Shown here piece after piece: positions 1 to 6,923 of a stretch of DNA of 20,694 bases (positions within the stretch are counted from its first letter, which is position 1; each line of letters starts with the position of its first letter). The DNA is from an uncultured Oscillospiraceae bacterium. GTDB lineage: Bacteria > Bacillota_A > Clostridia > Oscillospirales > Oscillospiraceae. The DNA lies in contig CAAEDK010000276.1 in NCBI GenBank assembly GCA_900754605.1, forward strand, positions 1 through 20,694, written 5' to 3'. Below the pieces are notes generated by a model that was not told where the DNA came from, ran no database searches, and saw nothing but the letters and a program-made list of their open reading frames with translations. The position numbers and the translations under genes are program-made.

Positions 1-545
1 GCTGCAATGGGATCAAGCTGACTGGTCGGTTCGTCCAGAATGAGCACACTGGGCTGCATCGCCATGATAGACGCCAAATTCAGGAGCTGTTTCTGCCCGC
101 CGGACAGCTCTGTGACATTCTTGTAGAACCATGTCTGAATGCCGAAAAAGGAGGCCATCTCGGCCACCCGGCGCCGGATGGTGGGCGTATCATATCCCAG
201 GCTCTCCAAGCCGAAGGCCAGCTCATGCCACACCTTGTCGGTGACAATCTGGTTCTCCGGGCTCTGCTGCACAAAGCCGATTCTTGCGCTCTGCTCGCGC
301 TGATCCAGCTCCTCCAGCGGCCGTCCCTCAAAGCGGATGTGACCCATCCGGCGGCCATGGGGGGCCAGTACGGTCTTGAGCTGACGCAGCAACGTGGATT
401 TCCCACAGCCTGACGGGCCGCACAACACCAGGAATTCCCCCCGCTCCACGGTCAGCGTTAAATCGTCCAGCGTCTTCTCCGCCTGCTCCGGGTAATAGAA
501 GGAAAAGTGTTCAATTTCAATACTTGGCTTCTTCTGCTCAGACAC
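1..545 (-). CDS. ecfA: ECF transporter ATP-binding protein (EcfA/CbiO-like), 3' end cut by window edge
   Basis: This is an ATPase subunit of an energy-coupling factor importer, a cytoplasmic protein that hydrolyses ATP to drive vitamin or metal uptake through EcfT. Visible in order are a Walker A loop GPSGCGKST (about residues 43-51), a Q-loop region FVQQSPENQIV typical of the EcfA/CbiO group, the ABC signature LSGGQKQ (about 146-152), Walker B LILDEPTS, and the D-loop SQLDP right at the edge. The H-loop and C-terminus lie outside the window, so I cannot tell a single-domain ATPase from a fused two-domain one. I chose a GTG start at 545 because GGGAGG lies about 9 nt upstream and the reading frame matches family N-termini. 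The start overlaps the end of the TIM-barrel gene by 8 nt, which suggests translational coupling. Confidence 0.9.
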   Translation of the reverse strand, partial: MSEQKKPSIEIEHFSFYYPEQAEKTLDDLTLTVERGEFLVLCGPSGCGKSTLLRQLKTVLAPHGRRMGHIRFEGRPLEELDQREQSARIGFVQQSPENQIVTDKVWHELAFGLESLGYDTPTIRRRVAEMASFFGIQTWFYKNVTELSGGQKQLLNLASIMAMQPSVLILDEPTSQLDPIA

Positions 546-1524
546 GCATCCGTCCTCCCTGCTGTAATAATCTTGTCTGTACGCTCACGGCCTCCGCCCG
601 GGCCATGCGCCCGCGAGAGGACAGCTCGTGGGTCAGGTAGCGCGGTTCAATCTGCTCCAGAACTGACAGGATGGCGGGGTCTGTCCAGGGGCGATGCTGA
701 TCAATCTGGAGGATGTGCTGATAGCTCACTCCAAACCGCTCCATATAGTCCTCCGGCAGCCCCGCTGGCAGTGAACCAGTGTGCGCCTTCACATAGGCCC
801 CACTCAGGGACTGGTGTAGATGGACGCCCCGCACCCACTTTGCCAGGCTGCCATGCCGGTTCAGCATACGCCGGATGTAGTCTGCTCCCTCTGCCTCAGT
901 TTTCAACTCAGTACAAGCATTCATCAGATGTCCGGTGTCCAGCAGAATCCCTTTCCCCGCAAAGCGGATTCCCTCCAGCAGCCGGGCCGTCTCCTCCGGT
1001 TCCGTAAAGGTAAAGCCTGGCCACCACTGATTTTCCACCAGGAATTCAAACGGCCATCTCTCCTCGCCAAGAATGAGGTTCACCACCTCTACCGCCGCGT
1101 CAATGACCTCCTGGTTGGTGTGCAGCCAGCGGTAGGTATATCCCTCCTCCAGCGATACGTCCGACACATGGAAGACCACATAACGGGCGCCCAGGTTCAC
1201 CGCCCGCCGTAAATCCGCGCGGTATTGCTCCAGCAGCGTATCTGGCCCCAGCCCGCCATAGAAGCTGGCCGTAACCTCCAGTGAGCCGAATTTTTGTTTC
1301 AGTGCCGCCCGGTCATCTCGATAGAAGTCCAGCCAGTCCGGGTAAAAAATCAGGTGGTACCCAAGAATAAGCTCGGCAGGCAAATCCTTTGGCAGATCCT
1401 CTCCGCCCCAGACGCCCTCGATGCCGTCGCAGCCCAGCCGTTCCAATTCCTGGCCTAGATCACGCCAACTGTTGTACTCCCCAAGAGTCCCGGAGTACAG
1501 AGGCAGGCTCATCATTTGATACAT
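538..1524 (-). CDS. TIM-barrel protein, sugar-phosphate isomerase/epimerase or AP-endonuclease-2-like
   Basis: This is a 328-residue predicted cytoplasmic protein of the xylose-isomerase-like TIM-barrel superfamily, whose members are isomerases, epimerases or endonuclease IV-like enzymes using a metal centre. Barrel-strand motifs with likely metal or substrate ligands are visible: VVFHVSD, FLVENQWWPG (Glu), ILLDTGHLMN (Asp and His), GVHLHQS (His), QIDQHRPW and LTHEL (Glu). The length is ordinary for the family and the protein looks intact. The ATG at 1524 has GAGGTG 5 nt upstream and overlaps the end of ecfT by 13 nt. The stop overlaps the ecfA start by 8 nt. Being sandwiched between two ECF subunits implies the enzyme acts on, or is needed with, the imported compound. 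The substrate cannot be read from the sequence. A DNA-repair role is possible but less likely in this context. Confidence 0.8.
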   Translation of the reverse strand: MYQMMSLPLYSGTLGEYNSWRDLGQELERLGCDGIEGVWGGEDLPKDLPAELILGYHLIFYPDWLDFYRDDRAALKQKFGSLEVTASFYGGLGPDTLLEQYRADLRRAVNLGARYVVFHVSDVSLEEGYTYRWLHTNQEVIDAAVEVVNLILGEERWPFEFLVENQWWPGFTFTEPEETARLLEGIRFAGKGILLDTGHLMNACTELKTEAEGADYIRRMLNRHGSLAKWVRGVHLHQSLSGAYVKAHTGSLPAGLPEDYMERFGVSYQHILQIDQHRPWTDPAILSVLEQIEPRYLTHELSSRGRMARAEAVSVQTRLLQQGGRMRV

Positions 1525-2369
1525 GGCTTCACCTCATTTCGGGCGTCCAGTCTGCTCCAGGTACGGTCCGCGTGGATATTCAGGAACACCGGCGTCAGGC
1601 ATAATGCCAAATAGACCGCCTGTAGGCAGACTGTCAGCGGCGCCGCAGGCGCTCCCTTGGCCGTCGGGTAGTATCTCCAGGAAAAGCCGCCCACCGCCGC
1701 TCCGCAGCAGAGGAAGAACCCGCAATAGAGCAGCCATCCCAGCGCCATCTTGTCCCGGTCATCAAAGCGGTAAATGGAGAAGGCCGTCCGCCCCGGAAGC
1801 CCATACCCCCGGCTCTTCATGCTGTCAGCTGTCTCAATTGCATTTTCCAGGCTCCAGGTAAGCATGATGGAGAAAATCGTGACAGCGTTTCGAATCCGCC
1901 GGATAACCCCACCATCGGAGACATCCCGTCCGATGCATCGCTGCGCCTCCGACACAACGTGGAATTGGGCCTGGAACTTTGGGACAAACCGCAGTGCCAT
2001 GCTCAGCACCAGCGAGAGAGCCGGTATGAGCCTTCCAAACAGGTAGACAAATTTGTCCGAGGTCATCACCGCTGTGTAACAGGAAAACCATGTCACCACT
2101 GCGGCCAGCATGGCTGCCGCCGCTAATCCATACAGGATACTCTCCAATGTGAGCGGATTTCCCGAAGGCAGGTATGTAAGCAGGGTCGCCCCCTCATGGT
2201 TGAAGGCCGGGTTGATCAGGGCGGCCATCGCCATCATGGGGAGCATAAAGACAAGCGAGAAGCGTATCGCCTTCCGCCCCCTCAGATAGACCGCATAGGC
2301 CAGCGCCGACCCAAGGGAAATGCCGAGGCTGACCGGGTGCATGAAAAACATTGTAAAGGCTATCACCAT
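1512..2369 (-). CDS. ecfT: ECF transporter transmembrane protein EcfT, 5' end apparently damaged
   Basis: This is the integral-membrane scaffold of an ECF importer, coupling the ATPases to a substrate-binding S component. It shows several hydrophobic segments and family-typical stretches such as NPAFNHEGATLL, GNPLTLESI, MTSDKFVYLFG and LRFVPKF. The cytoplasmic coupling-helix motif SMKSRGYGL lies near residues 184-192, with an earlier AQRCIGRD that probably corresponds to the other coupling motif. The only in-frame ATG with open sequence is at 2369 and has no Shine-Dalgarno. The same frame stays open upstream and encodes RDTFSSYHPIINFLYFG, which looks like the normal EcfT N-terminus, but it has no start codon before an in-frame TAG. 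An ATG at 2436 is one base out of frame. Removing one base would restore a start about 22 codons upstream, so this is either a frameshift or a sequencing error. Function as annotated is uncertain. Confidence 0.85.
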   Translation of the reverse strand: MVIAFTMFFMHPVSLGISLGSALAYAVYLRGRKAIRFSLVFMLPMMAMAALINPAFNHEGATLLTYLPSGNPLTLESILYGLAAAAMLAAVVTWFSCYTAVMTSDKFVYLFGRLIPALSLVLSMALRFVPKFQAQFHVVSEAQRCIGRDVSDGGVIRRIRNAVTIFSIMLTWSLENAIETADSMKSRGYGLPGRTAFSIYRFDDRDKMALGWLLYCGFFLCCGAAVGGFSWRYYPTAKGAPAAPLTVCLQAVYLALCLTPVFLNIHADRTWSRLDARNEVKPCIK

Positions 2370-2442
2370 TCCAAAATACAGAAAATTTATTATTGGGTGA
2401 TAGCTGGAAAAGGTATCTCTATTTCGGATAAGGCATCCCCTC

Positions 2443-2478
2443 TAAACACCGGGTACGGCAGTCAGCCGTACCCGGTGT
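2443..2478 (-). terminator. Perfect 14-bp hairpin before ecfT, possible weak terminator
   Basis: A perfect 14-bp inverted repeat (2446-2459 with 2465-2478, 5-nt loop) precedes ecfT. On the minus strand it is followed only by TTTAG, so the U-tract is short. It may be a weak terminator, an RNA-stability hairpin or a processing site separating the binding-protein genes from the transporter genes. Confidence 0.45.
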
Positions 2479-2521
2479 GCATTTCTGTTGCGAGGCATTC
2501 CCGGTATGCACGCTACTCGGC

Positions 2522-2925
2522 CTACTCTGCCCGCGGCTCCTGTTCATGCCTCGCTATCTCGCCGGCAATCTCTTGAAAGCGGCCAGCAAGATAGCCATAG
2601 TTGTCCCTTTGGTGCGGTATCAGGCATTTGCTGCAATCCTTAACGCCGTTCTCCAAATGGTGAAGCATCTCCGCACGTTCTGCCCAGCATATACATCGGA
2701 CGATAGCGGAACAGGCGGCTGAGTTCCATCCCTTCCGCATGGAGCGGCAGGGATAGCGTTCCCACGCCTTATTGGAGGAGAAAGAAAACGTCCTGCCTTC
2801 CCGGTATTGCAGTTGCTACACTCCCTGCAGTAGTGCAGGAATCGTCCCGCAACCACGCACTCGTTCAGATAGGTTCTTACAGGAACGGCAACTGCATTTG
2901 CCTCTACCGTATACGGCATGAGCAT
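2522..2925 (-). pseudogene. Frameshifted gene remnant, N-terminus resembles DUF2284 (predicted metal-binding)
   Basis: A reading frame opens at 2925 (a second ATG lies at 2919), 23 nt after the DUF4430 gene stop, with AGAGGG just upstream. It encodes YLNECVVAGRFLHYCRECSN, which resembles the cysteine-rich N-terminus of DUF2284 proteins (C...F..YC.EC.NY, normally followed by WSCPPF). The expected continuation is broken. A stretch FSFSSNKAWERY appears in another frame, and that frame continues to 2522 with AEMLHHLENGVKDCSKC and HQRDNYGYLAGRFQEI. No single frame gives a credible protein, so I read this as a decayed gene with at least one frameshift. DUF2284 is a recollection of the cysteine pattern and is the weaker part of the call; two unrelated fragments side by side is an alternative. 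Confidence 0.4.
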
Positions 2926-2948
2926 TATCCCTCTGAAAGAATTTCAGA

Positions 2949-3896
2949 TCACTCTCCAGTCGAATAAAAACCGCCCACATCCACACCCAGGTCGCAGGTG
3001 TAGACCCACTCTATTACATCCCCCTCTTTGAGCTGATAGCGTGAGCAGCCATAATTGGGGAACCACCCGTTCACTTTATACATCCAGCCGGACAGCTCGC
3101 CGCAGTCAAACTCATAGAGGTTGTTAATCCCCTCAATATAAGCGGAGTTATACATGGGGGTGTCCTCGAACTCCATGTGGATGCCAGCCTTCCGCATCTC
3201 GCGCTGGAGCACATTGAACACACTCTCCCCCTCGTAGAACGTAACAGTCGTCGTAGGGAATATGACTCCGTCTTCCGGTACCAGCTCCACCTTCTCTGGA
3301 TCCAGCCAGTCCATGTTGTCCAGAATGGTGTCACAGCGGACAGAGAGCGTACAGGTATGGGTCACATCGGAGAACTCCACATCCTGCGGCTCCACCGGCA
3401 GAGGCTTTCCTTCCGGCACTGGATCCGTAAGATACTTGTCCTTTCCAGTCTCCGGATTGATCTCCATGCCGTTGGCCTCTGAGTACGCCTTGTCGCCCTT
3501 TTCCACACCGGCGGAGGAGCCGCCCGCCAGCTCGGCCGCGGCCTCCACCTTCTCCCGGGCAGTCATGCCGCCCTCCGCACCGCCCGGGCGGGCATCCAGC
3601 CCACCGGGTGTTGGGGATGGCGCAAGGGCATCAGTCTCCTGGGGGGTCTCGGACGGCACCGGACTACCGCTCACCGTCGGCGGGGGGCTTTCCGCCTCCC
3701 CGCCAGGTGTCACGATAGGCGCTATGGATTCCTCCGGACCGGAGGCGGGCGGCGCGGCCTCCAGCACTGCGCTGCTCTCCTGCTCCTGCACCGTCCAGCC
3801 CTGAAGACCTGGCGCGTTGCCGCCATACCAGAACGCCCCTGCCAGGACCGCGATCACGGCCACAGCGGCAATGATTTTCCCTTTTGTCAGCTTCAT
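2949..3896 (-). CDS. Membrane-tethered DUF4430 (transcobalamin-like beta-domain) protein
   Basis: This is a 315-residue extracytoplasmic protein. Residues 1-6 are basic and 7-25 form a hydrophobic segment without a clear cleavage or lipobox cysteine, so I infer an N-terminal anchor or signal. Residues about 30-110 are a Pro/Ser/Glu-rich linker. Residues about 179-312 form a DUF4430 domain, with family features including FYEGESVFNVLQREM, an ELSGWMYKVNGW motif, NYGC and a GDVIEWVYTCDLGVDVGG end. The same motifs recur in both DUF4430 copies of the giant protein. DUF4430 is the family of the C-terminal domain of transcobalamin and intrinsic factor, so a ligand-binding role near the ECF importer is plausible. 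The start codon overlaps the preceding stop (ATGA). No SLH domain is present. Confidence 0.85.
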   Translation of the reverse strand: MKLTKGKIIAAVAVIAVLAGAFWYGGNAPGLQGWTVQEQESSAVLEAAPPASGPEESIAPIVTPGGEAESPPPTVSGSPVPSETPQETDALAPSPTPGGLDARPGGAEGGMTAREKVEAAAELAGGSSAGVEKGDKAYSEANGMEINPETGKDKYLTDPVPEGKPLPVEPQDVEFSDVTHTCTLSVRCDTILDNMDWLDPEKVELVPEDGVIFPTTTVTFYEGESVFNVLQREMRKAGIHMEFEDTPMYNSAYIEGINNLYEFDCGELSGWMYKVNGWFPNYGCSRYQLKEGDVIEWVYTCDLGVDVGGFYSTGE

Positions 3897-4204
3897 TCGG
3901 CCGCCTCACTGTCTTCCCACGGCGTGTACAGGCAGTAGGCCGGGCACAGGTCGCCCATATAGATCCACACGTTCTCTCCCATGTCGACGGGCTCGGAGAA
4001 TGTCAGATTGGGGATCATCAGCTTGAGAGTGGTGCGCTTACGGCCCTTGATATTTTCCCCTTCAGGTGAGGGCTCCTTCCGGAACGCCTCCACCCGCTGG
4101 GCCAGGTCGTTGATGCCCAGCTCCCGGGAGAGCTTTGGAAGTATCTCCTCCTCCTTACAGTAAGCCACATGATCCGGATTCTTGAACCAAGCTACGTTCA
4201 TCAT
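3893..4204 (-). CDS. Small hypothetical protein (103 aa), operon member
   Basis: I do not recognise this family. The protein has no signal peptide or membrane segment. Two cysteines near residues 16 and 87 and a further one near 91 are visible, along with basic patches (GRKRTTLKL) and the stretch GENVWIYMGDLCPAYCLY near the C-terminus. AAGGGG lies about 10 nt upstream of the ATG at 4204, and a second ATG follows immediately at 4201. The stop overlaps the start of the DUF4430 gene in an ATGA arrangement, and the upstream SLH gene ends 26 nt away, so it is co-translated with two surface proteins. Ribosome binding and coupling make it a real gene. Its location (probably cytoplasmic) and job are unknown. 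Confidence 0.7.
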   Translation of the reverse strand: MMNVAWFKNPDHVAYCKEEEILPKLSRELGINDLAQRVEAFRKEPSPEGENIKGRKRTTLKLMIPNLTFSEPVDMGENVWIYMGDLCPAYCLYTPWEDSEAAE

Positions 4205-4230
4205 ACTGTTTCGTCCCCTTTCTGTAATCG

Positions 4231-5901
4231 TCAGAGCAGCTCAGCGCTACTCAGAAGGTTGAAAAGCATCTGAGCAACCTCTGCTCGGGTCACAGCGTCC
4301 TGGGGCCGGACGTTCAACTCCGTTTGGCTCAGGATCCCCTCCTGGTAGCAGAAGGCCAGCTGGGCCCTGGCCCACTCCGCGGAGCTCATATAGTCCGGGA
4401 ACTGCGCCAGCATATTCCGCACAGCTGCGGTATCCATCTCCGTCTCGAGTCCGCACAGCTCCGCCGCGCGGGACACCATGACGGCCGCCTCCTGCCGGGT
4501 GATAGTCCCGTCCGGGCTGAACCGGCCCTCGCCCACGCCGTTGATAAGGCCGTATGTGCTGGCCGCGCCCACATAGGGGGAATACCAGGCAGTGGAGGCC
4601 ACGTCCACGAAGGCGCCGGTGTCCGCTGGTGTCAGCCCCAGGGCCCGTACCACGATGGTTGCAAACTCTGCCCGGGTCATGCTTCCATCCGGGTCAAAAT
4701 TTCCGTCGGACTTGCCGTCAATGATGCCTCGGGCGGCCAAGGCCTCGATGGCGGTGATCTGGTCACTGAAGGCGATGTCCGGGAAGGTCTTACCCGGTGA
4801 CGTGATAGGCTGGGCGGTCACGGCGGGATCCTTGCCCTCCAAGCCCTGTCCCTGCCCGCTCATCTCTGTCTCCACGGCGTCGGGGATGGAGAGGGCGTCG
4901 GACATGCGGTAGAGGCTGCTGCGCCCCTCCGCCGCCCGCTGGGCGGCCACCAGGCCGTAGAAGCCCTGCTCCGTCGCCATCTGGTTGGACCCGGAGCCGG
5001 ACTGGGTGTGCAGGAAGCCCTCCCCCTGCCGGTAGAAGGTCATCAAATTGTCCAGCATGGTGTTTCCGTTCTTTACAAACCGAGGATCATCCAGTTCGAT
5101 GCCCAGCTCACACAGAGCCACGATCATCTGCACACAACTCTCGGAGTTAGCCGTCCCCCAGGACGCAAAACCGCCATCGTCGCTCTGCTGTTCCGACATG
5201 CACGTCAGTGCTTCCTTAGTAGCCCGCGCTACCTCCGGCTGATCTTGATACTTGGCCAGTGCCTGCAGAGCCATACCGGTGATGTCTGGATCGGATATTC
5301 CATCGCCAGAACTGGCTGCCTCTGTTCCTCCGAACAGGCTCCACCCTCCATCGGGCAGCTGGCACTCCAAAATGCGGTCGATATACATTTGACGGGTCGC
5401 CTGTACATTTGCCTCCGGGTTCTCCGGCATGGGATAGCCTGCGCTATCCAGTGCAATCAACGCCCAAATTGGGCCGTTAAGCCCCTGCCAAATCGTTTTT
5501 TCGTAGTCGCCCAGCGGTTTGGTCAGGTCATATCCAGCCACATTTCTGGCATCTTTCCCGATTGAGCTGAGAGCAACTATCACACGGGAATACTCCGTAT
5601 ATTTCTTATCGTGCAGCTTGCCGTCGCAGGCCGTTACATAGGCCTCCACAGTGGCATAGTAGTCCTGATAATAGCTGTCCGGTACATCGTACCCACTTCG
5701 GGCCAGCCCCAGCACAGCCCATTCACCGCCGATAGACCCTACCTGCGGGTTCTGAACGGTGCGGTACATATATTCTGCGGTATCCTGCACCGCCTCGTTC
5801 AAGGTCTCTTTGGATACGGCCGCCTGCGCTCCCGTCAACATACCCGTGGTCAGGGACAGGGCAAGCACAAATGCGAATCCACGCTGTTTCCATTTCTTCA
5901 T
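4231..5901 (-). CDS. Secreted alpha/alpha-toroid (transcobalamin alpha-domain-like) protein with three SLH domains
   Basis: This is a 556-residue exported protein held to the cell wall by SLH domains. Residues 1-27 are a signal peptide (basic start, hydrophobic core, ending AQA). Residues about 30-335 are a prenyltransferase/squalene-cyclase-like helical barrel, with repeated helix pairs and motifs GGEWAVLGLARSGY, GPIWALIALDSAGY, LPDGGWSLFGG, SDDGGFASW, MATEQGFYGLVA and LYRMSD. Three SLH domains begin near residues 373, 431 and 500. The same fold and several of these motifs occur once in the giant protein, so the two are paralogous. The fold is that of the alpha-domain of transcobalamin/intrinsic factor, and no terpene-cyclase function is expected in a secreted SLH protein. 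The ATG at 5901, chosen for its upstream GGAGGAG and because it begins the signal peptide, overlaps the preceding gene's stop by 4 nt. Confidence 0.9.
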   Translation of the reverse strand: MKKWKQRGFAFVLALSLTTGMLTGAQAAVSKETLNEAVQDTAEYMYRTVQNPQVGSIGGEWAVLGLARSGYDVPDSYYQDYYATVEAYVTACDGKLHDKKYTEYSRVIVALSSIGKDARNVAGYDLTKPLGDYEKTIWQGLNGPIWALIALDSAGYPMPENPEANVQATRQMYIDRILECQLPDGGWSLFGGTEAASSGDGISDPDITGMALQALAKYQDQPEVARATKEALTCMSEQQSDDGGFASWGTANSESCVQMIVALCELGIELDDPRFVKNGNTMLDNLMTFYRQGEGFLHTQSGSGSNQMATEQGFYGLVAAQRAAEGRSSLYRMSDALSIPDAVETEMSGQGQGLEGKDPAVTAQPITSPGKTFPDIAFSDQITAIEALAARGIIDGKSDGNFDPDGSMTRAEFATIVVRALGLTPADTGAFVDVASTAWYSPYVGAASTYGLINGVGEGRFSPDGTITRQEAAVMVSRAAELCGLETEMDTAAVRNMLAQFPDYMSSAEWARAQLAFCYQEGILSQTELNVRPQDAVTRAEVAQMLFNLLSSAELL

Positions 5902-6590
5902 ATGACCGCGTCTCCTCCTGTTTTTCTTTCGGAAGGCCCTGCAGGTTCCCTCCAGGCACTGAGCCAATAGCTCCACAAATGCTTCATGGCCAGCTTGCTA
6001 AGGACAGGTATGCCCATCAGCTCCATGGCCCTTTTATTGGTACATCGCTTTTTTTGAAACAGCTTCTTAAGCTCTGGTGTGATTTCTTCTTCTCCCGGCG
6101 GCCGCCAGCTTTCTTTGACAGACTTGCACATGCGTTCTACCAGTTCTGACTCCCGCTCCGTCAAGGGAGAACCAATCCGTTCGCAATACGCCCTGAATCT
6201 GTCTGCGGACACCCGCTCCGGCCAGTCTGGCGGCCACCGCTTTTGCTCTTCCAGCCTTTTTCGAAATCCTTTGGCTGCCCAGCACGCTTTATTGGTACTT
6301 CCAAAGCGCCGTTTCAAATAAACCTGACGTATTAGGCTGAGCTGATACAGCCGTGGCTTATGGCCTGGATGATCCATTGTCCCAACCACGGCCTCCAAAA
6401 GCGCCTCATCCGTATAGCTCTCATAAATCTGCCGGCCGATATTCCCTTCGGGATTAAATACCCGCCAGATGTCCGGATCCACCGTTTGTCTTGAACTTTC
6501 TTGTTCTTCCCGGCTTTCCACGTCCAGTTCTGAGAGCCACTGGCGGTATCCCCGCAGCTCTTTTTCCGTCAGCTTTTGCTCTTTGAGCAT
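5898..6590 (-). CDS. Homing-endonuclease-associated-repeat-like protein (230 aa), no nuclease domain seen
   Basis: This is a highly charged, Lys/Arg/Glu-rich protein with no signal peptide. Residues about 57-107 fit the HNH_repeat/HEAR pattern: TDEALLEAVV at the start, a Gly-His-x-Pro turn in the middle, and RRFGSTNKACWAAKGF at the end, close to the family's FGSW..AL.AAG ending. This type of repeat is a small DNA-binding-like helical unit often linked to HNH nucleases, but no HNH catalytic motif is visible here. I chose the ATG at 6590 because GAGGTG lies upstream and the longer frame would run through a hairpin. The stop overlaps the next gene's ATG by 4 nt. The gene sits directly after a structured RNA and a terminator hairpin, as does the HEAR-like gene at 19350-19694 after the riboswitch. 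A regulatory role is inferred from position only. Confidence 0.65.
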   Translation of the reverse strand: MLKEQKLTEKELRGYRQWLSELDVESREEQESSRQTVDPDIWRVFNPEGNIGRQIYESYTDEALLEAVVGTMDHPGHKPRLYQLSLIRQVYLKRRFGSTNKACWAAKGFRKRLEEQKRWPPDWPERVSADRFRAYCERIGSPLTERESELVERMCKSVKESWRPPGEEEITPELKKLFQKKRCTNKRAMELMGIPVLSKLAMKHLWSYWLSAWREPAGPSERKTGGDAVI

Positions 6591-6611
6591 GATACCGCTC
6601 ACCTCAACAAG

Positions 6612-6647
6612 TAAAAGGCACGCCCTCCCCTTGGGTGAGCGTGCCTT
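6612..6647 (-). terminator. Hairpin terminator upstream of the second HEAR-like gene
   Basis: A 9-bp stem (6615-6623 with 6639-6647) and a GC-rich loop that can pair further internally end in TTTTAC on the minus strand. It lies between the structured RNA and the Shine-Dalgarno of the 6590 gene, the place expected for an attenuator. The U-tract is short, so termination may be partial. Confidence 0.6.
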
Positions 6648-6670
6648 ACATTTGTATATCCCACCCATTT

Positions 6671-6755
6671 CTTCACAATCAGGTCTTGCCGACTAGACGG
6701 CGGGGGCAGGCCCGTACCGGTTTCCCGGAGTTTCACCTGACTGCATCTCTGTTTA
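6671..6755 (-). ncRNA. Compact structured RNA with cobalamin-riboswitch-like fragments
   Basis: The minus strand can form a closing stem (6735-6743 with 6676-6684, one G-U pair) around three short hairpins, including a GAAA-tetraloop hairpin at 6717-6728. Sequence blocks match parts of the cobalamin riboswitch core: GGTGAAACTCC (6737-6727), TACGGGCCTGCC (6716-6705) and AGTCGGCAAGACCT (6694-6681). The peripheral arms of a full cobalamin riboswitch, including the GGGAAGGC block, are missing and the spacing is compressed. It could be a short variant, a decayed riboswitch or an unrelated RNA. The following terminator hairpin supports a cis-regulatory role. Confidence 0.45.
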
Positions 6756-6770
6756 ATTGTGGGCTGGGCC

Positions 6771-6800
6771 GCCCGGCAGACCAAATTCGGTCTGCCGGGC
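6771..6800. repeat. Perfect 12-bp inverted repeat
   Basis: Positions 6771-6782 pair perfectly with 6789-6800 around a 6-nt loop. Neither strand has a T-tract after the stem, so it is not a standard intrinsic terminator. It lies between the giant gene's terminator and the compact RNA and may be part of that RNA's 5' leader or a processing hairpin. Confidence 0.6.
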
Positions 6801-6810
6801 TCCTGCTCAA

Positions 6811-6858
6811 GTAAGAAGGTGCTCCCTCCATCCTTACTGGGTGGATAGGGGGAGCACC
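6811..6858 (-). terminator. Terminator of the giant surface-protein gene
   Basis: The minus strand folds into a long hairpin with a perfect 9-bp outer stem (6818-6826 with 6850-6858) and more pairing inside, followed by TTCTTACTT. It lies about 65 nt after the giant gene's stop. It separates the two gene clusters, and I see no clear promoter between it and the 6590 gene, so read-through may feed the second cluster. Confidence 0.65.
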
Positions 6859-6923
6859 CATGCGGCTCGGCCTGGGTTTACAGACCGGAGCCGAACGGGG
6901 GTTTCATAGTTTCTTCCGGCATC

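Noticed and set aside
507..1007. Plus-strand open frame opposite the TIM-barrel gene
   Set aside because: It is antisense to a well-supported gene and has Pro/Ser/Ala-rich translation without domains.
4231..5901. Terpene cyclase or prenyltransferase function for the alpha/alpha-toroid
   Set aside because: The protein is secreted and SLH-anchored, and sits beside DUF4430 and an ECF transporter. The fold is better explained as a transcobalamin-type binding domain.
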